Shown in pieces: positions 17,064-25,322 of a stretch of DNA of 60,151 nucleotides (position 1 is its first letter; every line of letters begins with the position of its first letter). The stretch covers positions 1 to 60,151 of the forward strand of contig DLMH01000008.1 in assembly GCA_002478115.1 (NCBI GenBank). The letters are read 5' to 3'. Origin of the DNA: Candidatus Acidiferrum typicum. Lineage in GTDB: Bacteria; Acidobacteriota; Terriglobia; Acidiferrales; UBA7541. The notes beneath the pieces are model-generated. The model had not been told where the DNA came from, made no database searches, and was given only the letters and a program-made list of their open reading frames with translations. The position numbers and the translations under genes are program-made.

Positions 17064-19060
17064 GCCAGGCTCTCCACCATCGCGTACACCTGCTGGTCCG
17101 TGAATCCCTGCAGGTCCGCGCTCTTCGACGGACAGACGGAAACGCAGGTGCCGCAACCCATGCACAACCCCGGATTCACCCTGGCCGTGTTCTTGATGAA
17201 CGCGCCCCTGGGTGTGCGGAGTTCCGCGCGGTCAATCGCGTGATAGGGGCAGGTGCGAATGCACGTGAAGCACGCAGCGCAAGTTTGTTCGTTAATCGCG
17301 GCGATTTCCGGCTCGCGCGTAAGCTCGTCGGCCGCCAGCATCACCTGCACCTTGCTCGCCGCGGCGGATGCCTGCGCCACGGCTTCAGGGATGTCCTTGG
17401 GGCTGTGGCACGCGCCGGCGATGAAGATTCCCGCCGTGTTGGTTTCCACGGGGCGCAACTTCGGATGGGATTCCATCAGGAAGCCAAACTCGTCGTAGCC
17501 GATATTCAGCTTCTGCGCCAGCTCTTCGATGCCATCCGCTGGCCGCATGGCGGCAGCGAGCACCACCATGTCCGCCTCGATCGTTACGGGTATTCCCGCC
17601 AGCGTATCGGCGCCGCGCACGATGAGCTTGCCATGCTCTTGCGTTATCTTTGAAACCCGCCCGCGATAATACCGGGCGCCATCCTGCTCGATGGCGCGGC
17701 GCACGAATTCGTCGTAGCCCTTGCCGCCCGCGCGAATGTCCATGTAGAAAACGTGCGCCTGGCCGTCGTGCACCTTGTGCTTGTAAAGCATGGTGTGCTT
17801 GGCGGTGTACATGCAGCAAATCTTGCTGCAATACGGCAGGCCTTTGGCGTTGTCGCGCGATCCGACACAACTGATAAAGACGACGCTCTTGGGAATGGCG
17901 CCATCGGAGGGGCGTTTCAGCACGCCGCCTGTCGGCCCCGACGCGGAAACGAGGCGTTCAAACTGCAGCGAGTCAATTACGTCTTTGTACTTTCCGTAGC
18001 CATACTCGCCATAGCCGGCTAACGTGGTTTTGGGCTGCGATTTCGCAATGCTGTAAAGTTTGTAGCCGGTCGCCACCACCACGGCGCCGACGGCTTCCTC
18101 GACGAGCCGGTCCTCATCCTTGAAATTGATCGCCTCGGCCTTGCATTTTTTCTCGCACAGCCCGCAGCCATTGCGAATCAGCTTGGCGCACTGGCTCTTG
18201 TCAATCACGGGCCTTGCGGGAACGGCTTGCGGGAACGGGATGTAGATCGCCGGACGCATGCCCATGCCGTAATCGAATTCGCTCGAATTTCTTTTCAGCG
18301 GGCAGACGTTCCAGCATTCGCCGCAGCCGGTGCACTTGCTGACGTCCACGTAGCGCGCCTTTTGCCGGATGGTGATCTTGAAGTTGCCGACGAACCCTTC
18401 CACCTTCTCGACTTCCGAATAGCTATAGAGCTTGATGCGCGGATGCTGGCCTACTTCGACCATGCGCGGCGTCAGGATGCATTGCGAGCAATCCAGTGTC
18501 GGAAAAGTTTCGGAAAGGCCGGCCATCTTGCCGCCGATGGAGGGTTCTCTCTCCACCATCACCACTTCATGGCCCGCATCGGCTATATCGAGCGCCGCCT
18601 GGATCCCCGCCACGCCCCCGCCGATTACCAAAGCGCGCCGCGTCACCGGCACGCGAATCGGCTGCAGCGCGGCATCATTGCGCACCTTCTCGACGGCCAG
18701 TCGGATGATCTCAAATGCCTTGGCGGTGGCCTGCGCACGATCGTGATGCACCCACGAGCACTGCTCGCGAATGTTCGCCATTTCCACGAGATAAGGATTG
18801 AGCCCCGCCGTCTGCGCCGCCTTGCGGAAAGTCTTGAGGTGCATGTGCGGCGAGCATGAAGCCACCACCACGCCGTCGAGTTTCTCGGAAGCGATTTTCT
18901 CCCGGACAAGCGCCTGCCCGGGATCGGCGCACATGTACTTGTAGTTCAGGGAGCAGCGCACGCCGGGAAGTTCCGCGACGCGTTTCGCCACTTCGTCAAC
19001 GTCCACCGTGCGCGCGATATTCTCGCCGCACCAGCATGTAAAGACGCCAATCCTCGACAT
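17060..19060 (-). CDS. hdrA: HdrA-like flavin-containing bifurcating subunit
   Basis: 666 aa, standard HdrA length. N-terminal domain with GVFTCWCGENI; thioredoxin-reductase-like FAD domain beginning ALVIGGGVAGIQAALDIA (about residue 143) with SIGGKMAGLSETFPTLDCSQC; an inserted ferredoxin segment CTGCGECWNVCP and CGLCEKKC (about 240-310); and a C-terminal two-cluster ferredoxin domain CAACFTCIRTCP and CMGCGTCVSVCP. In characterised HdrABC complexes this flavin is where electron pairs are split (bifurcation). Three bases follow the hdrB stop. Acts in the cytoplasm with HdrB, HdrC and the FlxD-type subunit. Confidence 0.92.
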   Translation of the reverse strand: MSRIGVFTCWCGENIARTVDVDEVAKRVAELPGVRCSLNYKYMCADPGQALVREKIASEKLDGVVVASCSPHMHLKTFRKAAQTAGLNPYLVEMANIREQCSWVHHDRAQATAKAFEIIRLAVEKVRNDAALQPIRVPVTRRALVIGGGVAGIQAALDIADAGHEVVMVEREPSIGGKMAGLSETFPTLDCSQCILTPRMVEVGQHPRIKLYSYSEVEKVEGFVGNFKITIRQKARYVDVSKCTGCGECWNVCPLKRNSSEFDYGMGMRPAIYIPFPQAVPARPVIDKSQCAKLIRNGCGLCEKKCKAEAINFKDEDRLVEEAVGAVVVATGYKLYSIAKSQPKTTLAGYGEYGYGKYKDVIDSLQFERLVSASGPTGGVLKRPSDGAIPKSVVFISCVGSRDNAKGLPYCSKICCMYTAKHTMLYKHKVHDGQAHVFYMDIRAGGKGYDEFVRRAIEQDGARYYRGRVSKITQEHGKLIVRGADTLAGIPVTIEADMVVLAAAMRPADGIEELAQKLNIGYDEFGFLMESHPKLRPVETNTAGIFIAGACHSPKDIPEAVAQASAAASKVQVMLAADELTREPEIAAINEQTCAACFTCIRTCPYHAIDRAELRTPRGAFIKNTARVNPGLCMGCGTCVSVCPSKSADLQGFTDQQVYAMVESLA

Positions 19061-19063
19061 AGT

Positions 19064-19903
19064 CTAAGCCTGCGTAACGAAATGCCGGTTGATGCTCAAC
19101 TGCTCGGCGGAAAGCCCTAAAGCCAGTCCTACTAGGTCAGAAAGATAATAGACGACCATTCCCAGCTTCTTCCCAAAGCGCCGCTCGACCGCCGCTTGCT
19201 TCATATCCAGATTCACGTGGCACATCGGGCAGGCTACCACCAGGCAATTGGCCCCGTGTTCTGCCGCATTGCTCAGGATCTTGTGCGCCAATTCCAGCAC
19301 GATGTCTTCATTGGACATGGTCATGCCCGCACCGCAGCACTCCGTCTTGTAGTTCCACTCGACCGTCTTCGCTCCCAGCGCCGCCACGATCGTTTCCATC
19401 GAAGTAGGCTGCTCGAAGTCATCGAAGTGCACCACATCGGGCGGGCGCGTCAAAAGGCAGCCGTAGTAGCACGCCGCGGTGATGGATTTCGGCGGAGCCT
19501 TCACCGCCGACTTCAGCCGCGCCACTCCGATCTTCTCGAACATCTGAATCAGGTTCAGGACTTCGCTCTCGCCGCGAAGATCGGCTTCCACGATCTCGGA
19601 GAGTTCCTTGCGCACGCGTTCGTCGCCGGCCGCTTTCTTGGCCTTGAGCAACTGCATCGAGCACAGCGGGCAAGGCGCGAAGAGTTGCTTGAAGCCGTCT
19701 CGCTCGGCCACGGCGAGGTTTCTGGCGGGAAGCGCCAGCGAGAGCTTGTGGTTCAGGGAATGCGCCGCGGTGGCGCCGCAGCAAATCCAATCCTTCATTT
19801 CGTCAAGTTGCACATCTAGGGCGCCGAGGCACGCGCGCAGCGATTGCTCGTAGTCGTTCGACGAGCCATGCAACGCGCAGCCAGGATAGTAGCCGATGTT
19901 CAT
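19064..19903 (-). CDS. hdrB: HdrB-like heterodisulfide reductase subunit
   Basis: 279 aa with two cysteine-rich CCG domains: WICCGATAAHS with the preceding CALHG (first copy) and ECCGAGMTM followed by CPMCHVNLDMKQ (second copy). In HdrB these carry two unusual non-cubane [4Fe-4S] clusters that cleave a disulfide substrate. All key cysteines are visible. Since this organism is not expected to use CoM-S-S-CoB, the disulfide partner is unknown (in Desulfovibrio the DsrC-type protein has been proposed). Start ATGA overlaps the hdrC stop. Confidence 0.92.
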   Translation of the reverse strand: MNIGYYPGCALHGSSNDYEQSLRACLGALDVQLDEMKDWICCGATAAHSLNHKLSLALPARNLAVAERDGFKQLFAPCPLCSMQLLKAKKAAGDERVRKELSEIVEADLRGESEVLNLIQMFEKIGVARLKSAVKAPPKSITAACYYGCLLTRPPDVVHFDDFEQPTSMETIVAALGAKTVEWNYKTECCGAGMTMSNEDIVLELAHKILSNAAEHGANCLVVACPMCHVNLDMKQAAVERRFGKKLGMVVYYLSDLVGLALGLSAEQLSINRHFVTQA

Positions 19904-20481
19904 GGTTTCCGTTCGCTCGCACAGCGCTCGAAAATGCGATTCACGACGCCCCGGTCGCGCGCCTTGCCGGGAATCAAGTGCAGTTTCTTGCGTTTTCCGA
20001 GTTGCGGCGCCAGGCCCGCATCCTTGAACAGAAAGGGAATCCTGCCGGTGTGCAGCACGACGTCCAACTTGAAGTGCCCGATCAGCTCCAGTTCGTTGAG
20101 CCGGCCATTGCGGCGGATGTTCTCAAGGAAAATTTTCTGGAACGCCACCACGGAAAATCTTTCAGGCGCAGCCATCCCGCGCGCCAGTGACGCCTCACGC
20201 AGCGCGTCCATCACACCCGCGCAATCGACTTCCTTGGGACACCGCGTCGAGCAAGTCTGGCACCCCACGCACTCCCAGATCGCCCGCGATCGCAGAGCCT
20301 TCTCCCATTCCCCAAGCTGGGCAAGCCGCACCACCTGATTCGGTGCCACGTCCATGTGCATGGCCACGGGACATCCCGCAGTGCATTTGCCGCACTGATA
20401 GCAATTGGCTACTTGAATAGGGGATGGGAAATGGACCGGCAGGTGTTCAGACGGAACTTGGCCAAGGGCCTGGTTCTCCAC
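19900..20481 (-). CDS. hdrC: HdrC-like ferredoxin subunit
   Basis: 193 aa from GTG 20481 with GAGG upstream; the first gene of the six-gene operon. Two [4Fe-4S] motifs, CYQCGKCTAGCP (about residue 27) and CVGCQTCSTRCPKEVDCAGVMDALR (about 72), are the HdrC signature, followed by a helical C terminus. It relays electrons between HdrA and HdrB. The operon promoter should lie in the 440-base gap upstream, which also contains a MITE-like repeat. Confidence 0.9.
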   Translation of the reverse strand: MENQALGQVPSEHLPVHFPSPIQVANCYQCGKCTAGCPVAMHMDVAPNQVVRLAQLGEWEKALRSRAIWECVGCQTCSTRCPKEVDCAGVMDALREASLARGMAAPERFSVVAFQKIFLENIRRNGRLNELELIGHFKLDVVLHTGRIPFLFKDAGLAPQLGKRKKLHLIPGKARDRGVVNRIFERCASERKP

Positions 20482-20924
20482 TGGGAGACCTCAGCTTAAA
20501 TGCTAGGGTTCCCTGCGTGGACTGTATGTGAGGGATGTCGCAACCCCCTGTGACCCACAACGTCCTCTGCCGGCGCGTCGTCCTCGCCCCGAAGGCCCCG
20601 GTTCAACTGTCACACATGGGAACGCCGCGTAACTATATGAAGATGCTTAGGTTACGCCATTGCTCCTTTTGACCGAGTGGGGCTCTTGTCCAAGTTTAGC
20701 CTGAAATCCAAAATTGACCAATTGCAGGCGAGCGCATCTTGCTTTGATTCAATTGATTGACGTCGAACAATCCAACTTCGCCGAAGTTGGTTTTTCCCCC
20801 ACATCATCCACCGCCCAAAATCTGTCATTTCGACCGGAGGGACGGCGCTTTTTGCCGTCCCGGAGTGGAGAAATCCCTCTTCAACTTCGGGAATCAGGTT
20901 TAGTGGGAGGGTCTACAGTACGGT
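20482..20924. other. Intergenic region holding hdr operon promoter and a MITE-like repeat
   Basis: About 440 bases between hdrC (minus, reading away) and the end of the kinase gene. The part next to hdrC (20482-20694) should contain the operon promoter; no clear core promoter is visible. The rest is filled by the inserted repeat element at 20700-20898. Confidence 0.5.
20700..20898 (+). repeat. MITE-like element, copy A (199 bp) with TIRs and TTTAG duplication
   Basis: Starts CCTGAAATCC and ends GGGAATCAGG, an imperfect terminal inverted repeat. TTTAG flanks both ends (20695-20699 and 20899-20903), as expected for a 5-bp target-site duplication. The interior contains the palindrome GGGACGGC...GCCGTCCC. 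A second copy at 45477-45673 is in the opposite orientation with roughly three-quarters identity over its whole length. No transposase is encoded. Confidence 0.75.
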
Positions 20925-23564
20925 CTACTTGCTGGCCGCAGGAACGTCTTGCGGATTGATTCTGGCTTTCTGCCAGTGCAGCATCAAAGGCGTCCGGTCG
21001 TAACCGGCGAGGGTGCCCGTGAAGCGTACCAGACTGCCCACCGCAAGGGTCGCAGCCTCCGGCTGCCCGGCAACGCTGACATCCATGTTCGCCCTGCGCG
21101 CCGCCCTGAATTCCAGTTCGCTGGTGACCAGGGCTACTTTCAACACAACGGGATCGCCCTGCACCACGCTGATTACTTTGCTGGGTACGTTCGGAAATTC
21201 CATTCCACAAGCCGCCAGCCAAGTCGCCTTGCCTTTGTCGGCGGGGCCTTTTATGTCCGCCACGACGCTGGTAATCGTCATGACATTTCTCGCGGCCTCC
21301 AGATCGGTTTTGCTCGGCAGGCTGTAACTTTCCGGGCGCTCCAAAGAGCTACCCGCGGCTTGCAGCAATTCGCTGAGCTGGGCGTCAACCAGGCTGGGAC
21401 ACCCCGTCTGCTCGTAACTCGCCATTAGTTTTTTCAGGTACGCCTTGATCTCTTGCGGTTGCGGCCCACCCCTGTTTTTCGCGCTAGCCGCGCGCGCCAA
21501 GGCCCAGAAGCCTTCCAGTTGGCGCGGCGGGCTCACCCCCAAGTACGCGAGCCCAAGCTGGTAAGTGGCGTTGCCATCTTCCGGATCCAGCGCCAGCGCG
21601 GCGCGGTAGGCCTCGATTGCGCCTGCATAGTCCTTCAACGCCATGGAGGCCGCTCCCGAGGTCTCATCCAGGTAAACCGTGATTGGCTTTCTCTCCGCGG
21701 CAAACGCCGCATCCGCGACGTTTTCGGGTTTCTTGATCTCGTTGAGAGTGCTCAGCCCCAGCGCGGCTGCTTCCTTCGCCTGCTTCGCCTGCGCCGGATC
21801 ATTTGGCCGCAGCGCGTCGTAGGCAGTCGCGCGCGCATACAGCGCCTGGAATCGCGCGTTGGCATCGGCTTTGTCTCCCAGCGCCACGAGTTTGTCGGAG
21901 TACTCGATCACCTTCGGGAAATTCTTTAGTTCACGATAGTCCCGGTAGTACAGCGCATAGGCATCCACCAGCAGTTCGGAATTCGGGAACCGCGACACAA
22001 AGTCGTCCAGGCGCTGGATCTGGTGCGCTTCGTCCTTCTCGGCTTGCACTGCCTTGAATTCGTTGTGCTCGCCCGCCGTACCAACCGCATAGGAGACTTT
22101 GCGTCCCGCAGTGTCGGCGTAATATTTGGTTTTCGAGGGGTCCGGCGGCGGCACCGGTTTGGCGGAAGGCGATGCCGGAGGCGTGGCAGCGTTCTCCGCG
22201 GAAAGATTCTCCGAAGCAGCCGCCGGTGCAACGGGCTTTTCCGTTGGAGCCCCGGGCACAGTGTCCGGCTGATGCGCCGGGCTGGTCGTCTCCGTCTCTG
22301 GCTGCGGCCCGCTTGATGAATCCGCTGAATCCGCTTTCCGTGCCACGGCCCGGAACAACGCGCCGCGGTAGCGCCACGCCCCGGCAACGCCAATTGCCGC
22401 CACGATAATCAACGCGGCCAAGGGAATCCAACTCCGCGCCGAACGCGATGAAACCTGCTGGTCTGCGGGCGCAACCCCAATTGTTCCCGCCCGATTCACG
22501 GATGCGGAACCCGGCGCCACCGGCACCGTCGAACGCGCTGCCGCTGCACGGCGCGGCGTGGCTCCCCCAGGCGCAACCAAAAGCGTCTCTCCTTCTTCCT
22601 TCTCACGCCTTTCCAATTCCCACCGATCCAGCGCATCAATGATTGCCTGCCCGTTGGCAGGCCGGTCCTCGCGGTTCTTTTCCAGGCACTTCATCACCAA
22701 ATCGGCGAGGGGCTGGGGAATTTTCACTCCGGTTTGCGCGCATTGAATGGGAATCGGAGGAGTCTGGATGTGCGCCATCACGATTTGCAGCGAAGTGTCG
22801 CCTTGAATCGGGAGTTCGTTCGTCAGCATTTGATACATCACGATGCCCAGCGAATAAATGTCCGAGCGGCCGTCGAGGTCCTTGCCGGGAGACGCCATGG
22901 CCTGTTCCGGAGACATGTACAGCGGCGTGCCGACCACCATTCCGGTGCCGGTGATGGATGTCGCGGAGGATCCGCTGAGCCCTTCCTTGAGCTTGGCGAT
23001 GCCGAAGTCCAGTACCTTCGCAACAACTTGCTTTTGCGATTGGATGAGAACGATGTTCTCCGGTTTGATGTCGCGATGCACGATTCCCAGGCGCTGCGCC
23101 GCGTCCAGCGCGGAGGCCACTTGCCGGGTGATCGAGGCCACCCGCGCCGGCGGCATCGGGCCTTCCTCGGCGATGACATCTCTCAGGTTCTTGCCCTCGA
23201 TGTACTCCATGACGATGAACGGCTGGCCGTCTTCCGTTTCGTCGATGTCGTCCACGCGCACGGCATTGGGGTGGTGGAGTTTCCGTGCCAGGATGGCTTC
23301 TTGCTCGAAACGTTTGACGAATTTCTTATCGCTTGCCAGGGCCGCCGCAATCACTTTCAGCGCGCGCAGCTCCTGGAAATGCAGGTGCAACGCTTTGTAC
23401 ACCGCGCCCATGGCCCCTTGGCCGATCTTCTGAATAATTTGGTATTTTCCACGGACCAGCGCCCCCTCGGCCCATTCCTCCGACTGGGTGAGGGGCGTCC
23501 CGTCCTGGGGACAGTTGGCGAAATGGGTGGAGTAGCTCCGCTGACAGACGCGGCAGGTTTTCAT
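20925..23564 (-). CDS. Zinc-ribbon Ser/Thr protein kinase with membrane segment and TPR region
   Basis: 879 aa. The N terminus is a small zinc ribbon (C4, C7, then NCPQDGTPL), followed by a Hanks-type kinase domain (about 40-300): glycine loop IGQGAMGAVYKA, invariant Lys in RALKVI, catalytic IVHRDIKPEN, LDFGIAKL and TPLYMSPEQA. A Pro/Ala-rich linker leads to one transmembrane helix (about residues 376-400), then a Pro-rich extracytoplasmic stretch, TPR-like helices (about 500-700) and a C-terminal OB-like or DUF4398-type region. Typical of PknB-class kinases that sense outside and phosphorylate inside. The gene is alone and divergent from the efflux operon. Substrates unknown. Confidence 0.93.
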   Translation of the reverse strand: MKTCRVCQRSYSTHFANCPQDGTPLTQSEEWAEGALVRGKYQIIQKIGQGAMGAVYKALHLHFQELRALKVIAAALASDKKFVKRFEQEAILARKLHHPNAVRVDDIDETEDGQPFIVMEYIEGKNLRDVIAEEGPMPPARVASITRQVASALDAAQRLGIVHRDIKPENIVLIQSQKQVVAKVLDFGIAKLKEGLSGSSATSITGTGMVVGTPLYMSPEQAMASPGKDLDGRSDIYSLGIVMYQMLTNELPIQGDTSLQIVMAHIQTPPIPIQCAQTGVKIPQPLADLVMKCLEKNREDRPANGQAIIDALDRWELERREKEEGETLLVAPGGATPRRAAAARSTVPVAPGSASVNRAGTIGVAPADQQVSSRSARSWIPLAALIIVAAIGVAGAWRYRGALFRAVARKADSADSSSGPQPETETTSPAHQPDTVPGAPTEKPVAPAAASENLSAENAATPPASPSAKPVPPPDPSKTKYYADTAGRKVSYAVGTAGEHNEFKAVQAEKDEAHQIQRLDDFVSRFPNSELLVDAYALYYRDYRELKNFPKVIEYSDKLVALGDKADANARFQALYARATAYDALRPNDPAQAKQAKEAAALGLSTLNEIKKPENVADAAFAAERKPITVYLDETSGAASMALKDYAGAIEAYRAALALDPEDGNATYQLGLAYLGVSPPRQLEGFWALARAASAKNRGGPQPQEIKAYLKKLMASYEQTGCPSLVDAQLSELLQAAGSSLERPESYSLPSKTDLEAARNVMTITSVVADIKGPADKGKATWLAACGMEFPNVPSKVISVVQGDPVVLKVALVTSELEFRAARRANMDVSVAGQPEAATLAVGSLVRFTGTLAGYDRTPLMLHWQKARINPQDVPAASK

Positions 23565-24005
23565 GGCGATTCCAGCAGCGATTTCGTGGCACGTAGTCTA
23601 CCACGAAGCTCACCGCGGTAAACACGCATTCAAAGAGGCCCACCCACTGTCAATCTTCTTTCCCATCAATACTTTAAGCAACTGTTCTTGTTCCATTCCG
23701 AACAATTGTCTCCCTTGATCGCCCTTTCATGCCCTGCATCAAGTGTCTCTGCAATGCCTGGATGACGAAAGCGATGCCTGCAACCCTTTTCGTCGAAACC
23801 TTGGGCCACAATACACTGAAACTCGGCACCCTTCCCATACGTCGAAAGATAGTGGAGACGATGATAGGATGTATTGGAAGTGTCGGGAGAGAACTGTACC
23901 CGCAGCCGATTCTTCCCGCGAAATGTGCGTCCCAACTCCGCTCCAGAGAGCGCGCAGCTTCAATCACCAACCGAGGACTGTCCCTCATCGATTTGAGGAG
24001 TGCAA
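23565..24005. promoter_or_regulatory. Divergent intergenic region between kinase and efflux operon
   Basis: About 440 bases between two divergent genes, so promoters in both directions are expected. Several overlapping short frames on both strands have no family resemblance. I cannot single out an operator. No TetR- or MarR-type regulator gene is adjacent to the efflux operon, so its control is not evident. Confidence 0.4.
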
Positions 24006-25322
24006 GTGACGGAACAACAAGCAAACTCAACGGATTCCGGGAATCCCGGGCATTACACAACTGAAAACGCATCCACCCACAAGAGCCGCTGGTGGATCTG
24101 GCTGATCGTCGCCGTGATTATCCTTGGCGGCGTGGCGTGGTGGCAACTTCGCGGGGCTACTCCCGCGGCGAAAACCGGCGGTGACGCCGCCTCCCGCCCA
24201 GTTTTGATTTCGACGGCGGCAGCTCACCAGGGCGACATCGGCATTTACCTGAACGCATTGGGTACGGTGACGCCTGTCTACACCGTAACGGTGACCAGCC
24301 GCGTGCAAGGCGAGATTACCCAGGTCTACTATCACGAAGGGCAGATGGTCCAGAAGGGCGACCCGCTCGTCGAAATCGATCCCCGCCCATACCAGGCGTC
24401 GCTAACGCAAGTCGAAGGACAACTGACGCACGATCAGGCCGTCTTGAACGAAGCCAAGATCGATTTGGAACGCTACCAGCAAGCCTTCACTCGCAACGCC
24501 ATCGCCAAGCAGCTATTGGACGATCAACAGCAGGTCGTGCTGCAGGATGAAGGCACCGTCAAAAACGATGAGGGCCAGCTTGCGAATGCCAAGGTCAATC
24601 TCGTCTACACCCATATCACCGCACCCATTGCCGGGCGCGTTGGACTGCGGCTCGTCGATCCCGGGAATATCGTCCAGGCCAACAGCTCCACGGGCCTGGT
24701 CGTGATCACGCAGCTTCAGCCCATCACGGTAATCTTCAGCATCAATGAGGACTATCTCCCGCAAATTCAACGGCAATTGCGCAAAGGGAAAAAACTGCCT
24801 GTCGATGCGTTTGACCATTTTGAAAGCACGAAACTCGCCTCCGGCTCGCTGCTCACCCTCGATAATGTCATTGACCCAACCACCGGCACTTTGAAACTCA
24901 AAGCCATCTTTGACAACACGGACAACGCTCTCTTCGCCAACCAGTTCGTGAACGTCAAACTGCTCGTTGACACGCAACTCAATATGACTTTGATTCCTGC
25001 TCCGGCGATTCAGCGCAGCGCCCAAGGGGCTTTTGTTTACGTAATCAAAAGTGACCAGACCGCCTCCATGCGGACGATAACCCCCGGCACCACGGATGGT
25101 TCCGTGACTGCGGTGCAAGGCGTGGAGCCGCAGGAAGTCGTAGCCGTCAATGGATTCGACAAGCTTCAGGATGGCGCGAAAGTTACCATCCGCAAGCCCA
25201 CCAGCGGCAGCGGTGGAGCCTCCGGCCAGCAGCCTCAAACGGGCCAGGATACCCAATCTGGTCCGCCCACAACCCGTGGGGCAGGCGCCCCGGCAGGCAA
25301 AAAGGGAGGCTCCTCGCAGTGA
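24006..25322 (+). CDS. mdtA: RND periplasmic adaptor (MdtA/AcrA-like membrane fusion protein)
   Basis: 438 aa from GTG 24006: GAGGAG at 23995-24000 is well spaced for it and too close for the GTG at 24000. One N-terminal transmembrane anchor ([18 protein letters not shown], about 25-45), a lipoyl/biotinyl-like half ([39 protein letters not shown]), a coiled-coil hairpin (about 125-190), a beta-barrel and a membrane-proximal domain. The C-terminal tail is low-complexity Gly/Gln/Ser. Links the RND permeases to the outer-membrane channel. First gene of a four-gene operon; its stop overlaps the next start (GTGA). Confidence 0.92.
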   Translation: MTEQQANSTDSGNPGHYTTENASTHKSRWWIWLIVAVIILGGVAWWQLRGATPAAKTGGDAASRPVLISTAAAHQGDIGIYLNALGTVTPVYTVTVTSRVQGEITQVYYHEGQMVQKGDPLVEIDPRPYQASLTQVEGQLTHDQAVLNEAKIDLERYQQAFTRNAIAKQLLDDQQQVVLQDEGTVKNDEGQLANAKVNLVYTHITAPIAGRVGLRLVDPGNIVQANSSTGLVVITQLQPITVIFSINEDYLPQIQRQLRKGKKLPVDAFDHFESTKLASGSLLTLDNVIDPTTGTLKLKAIFDNTDNALFANQFVNVKLLVDTQLNMTLIPAPAIQRSAQGAFVYVIKSDQTASMRTITPGTTDGSVTAVQGVEPQEVVAVNGFDKLQDGAKVTIRKPTSGSGGASGQQPQTGQDTQSGPPTTRGAGAPAGKKGGSSQ

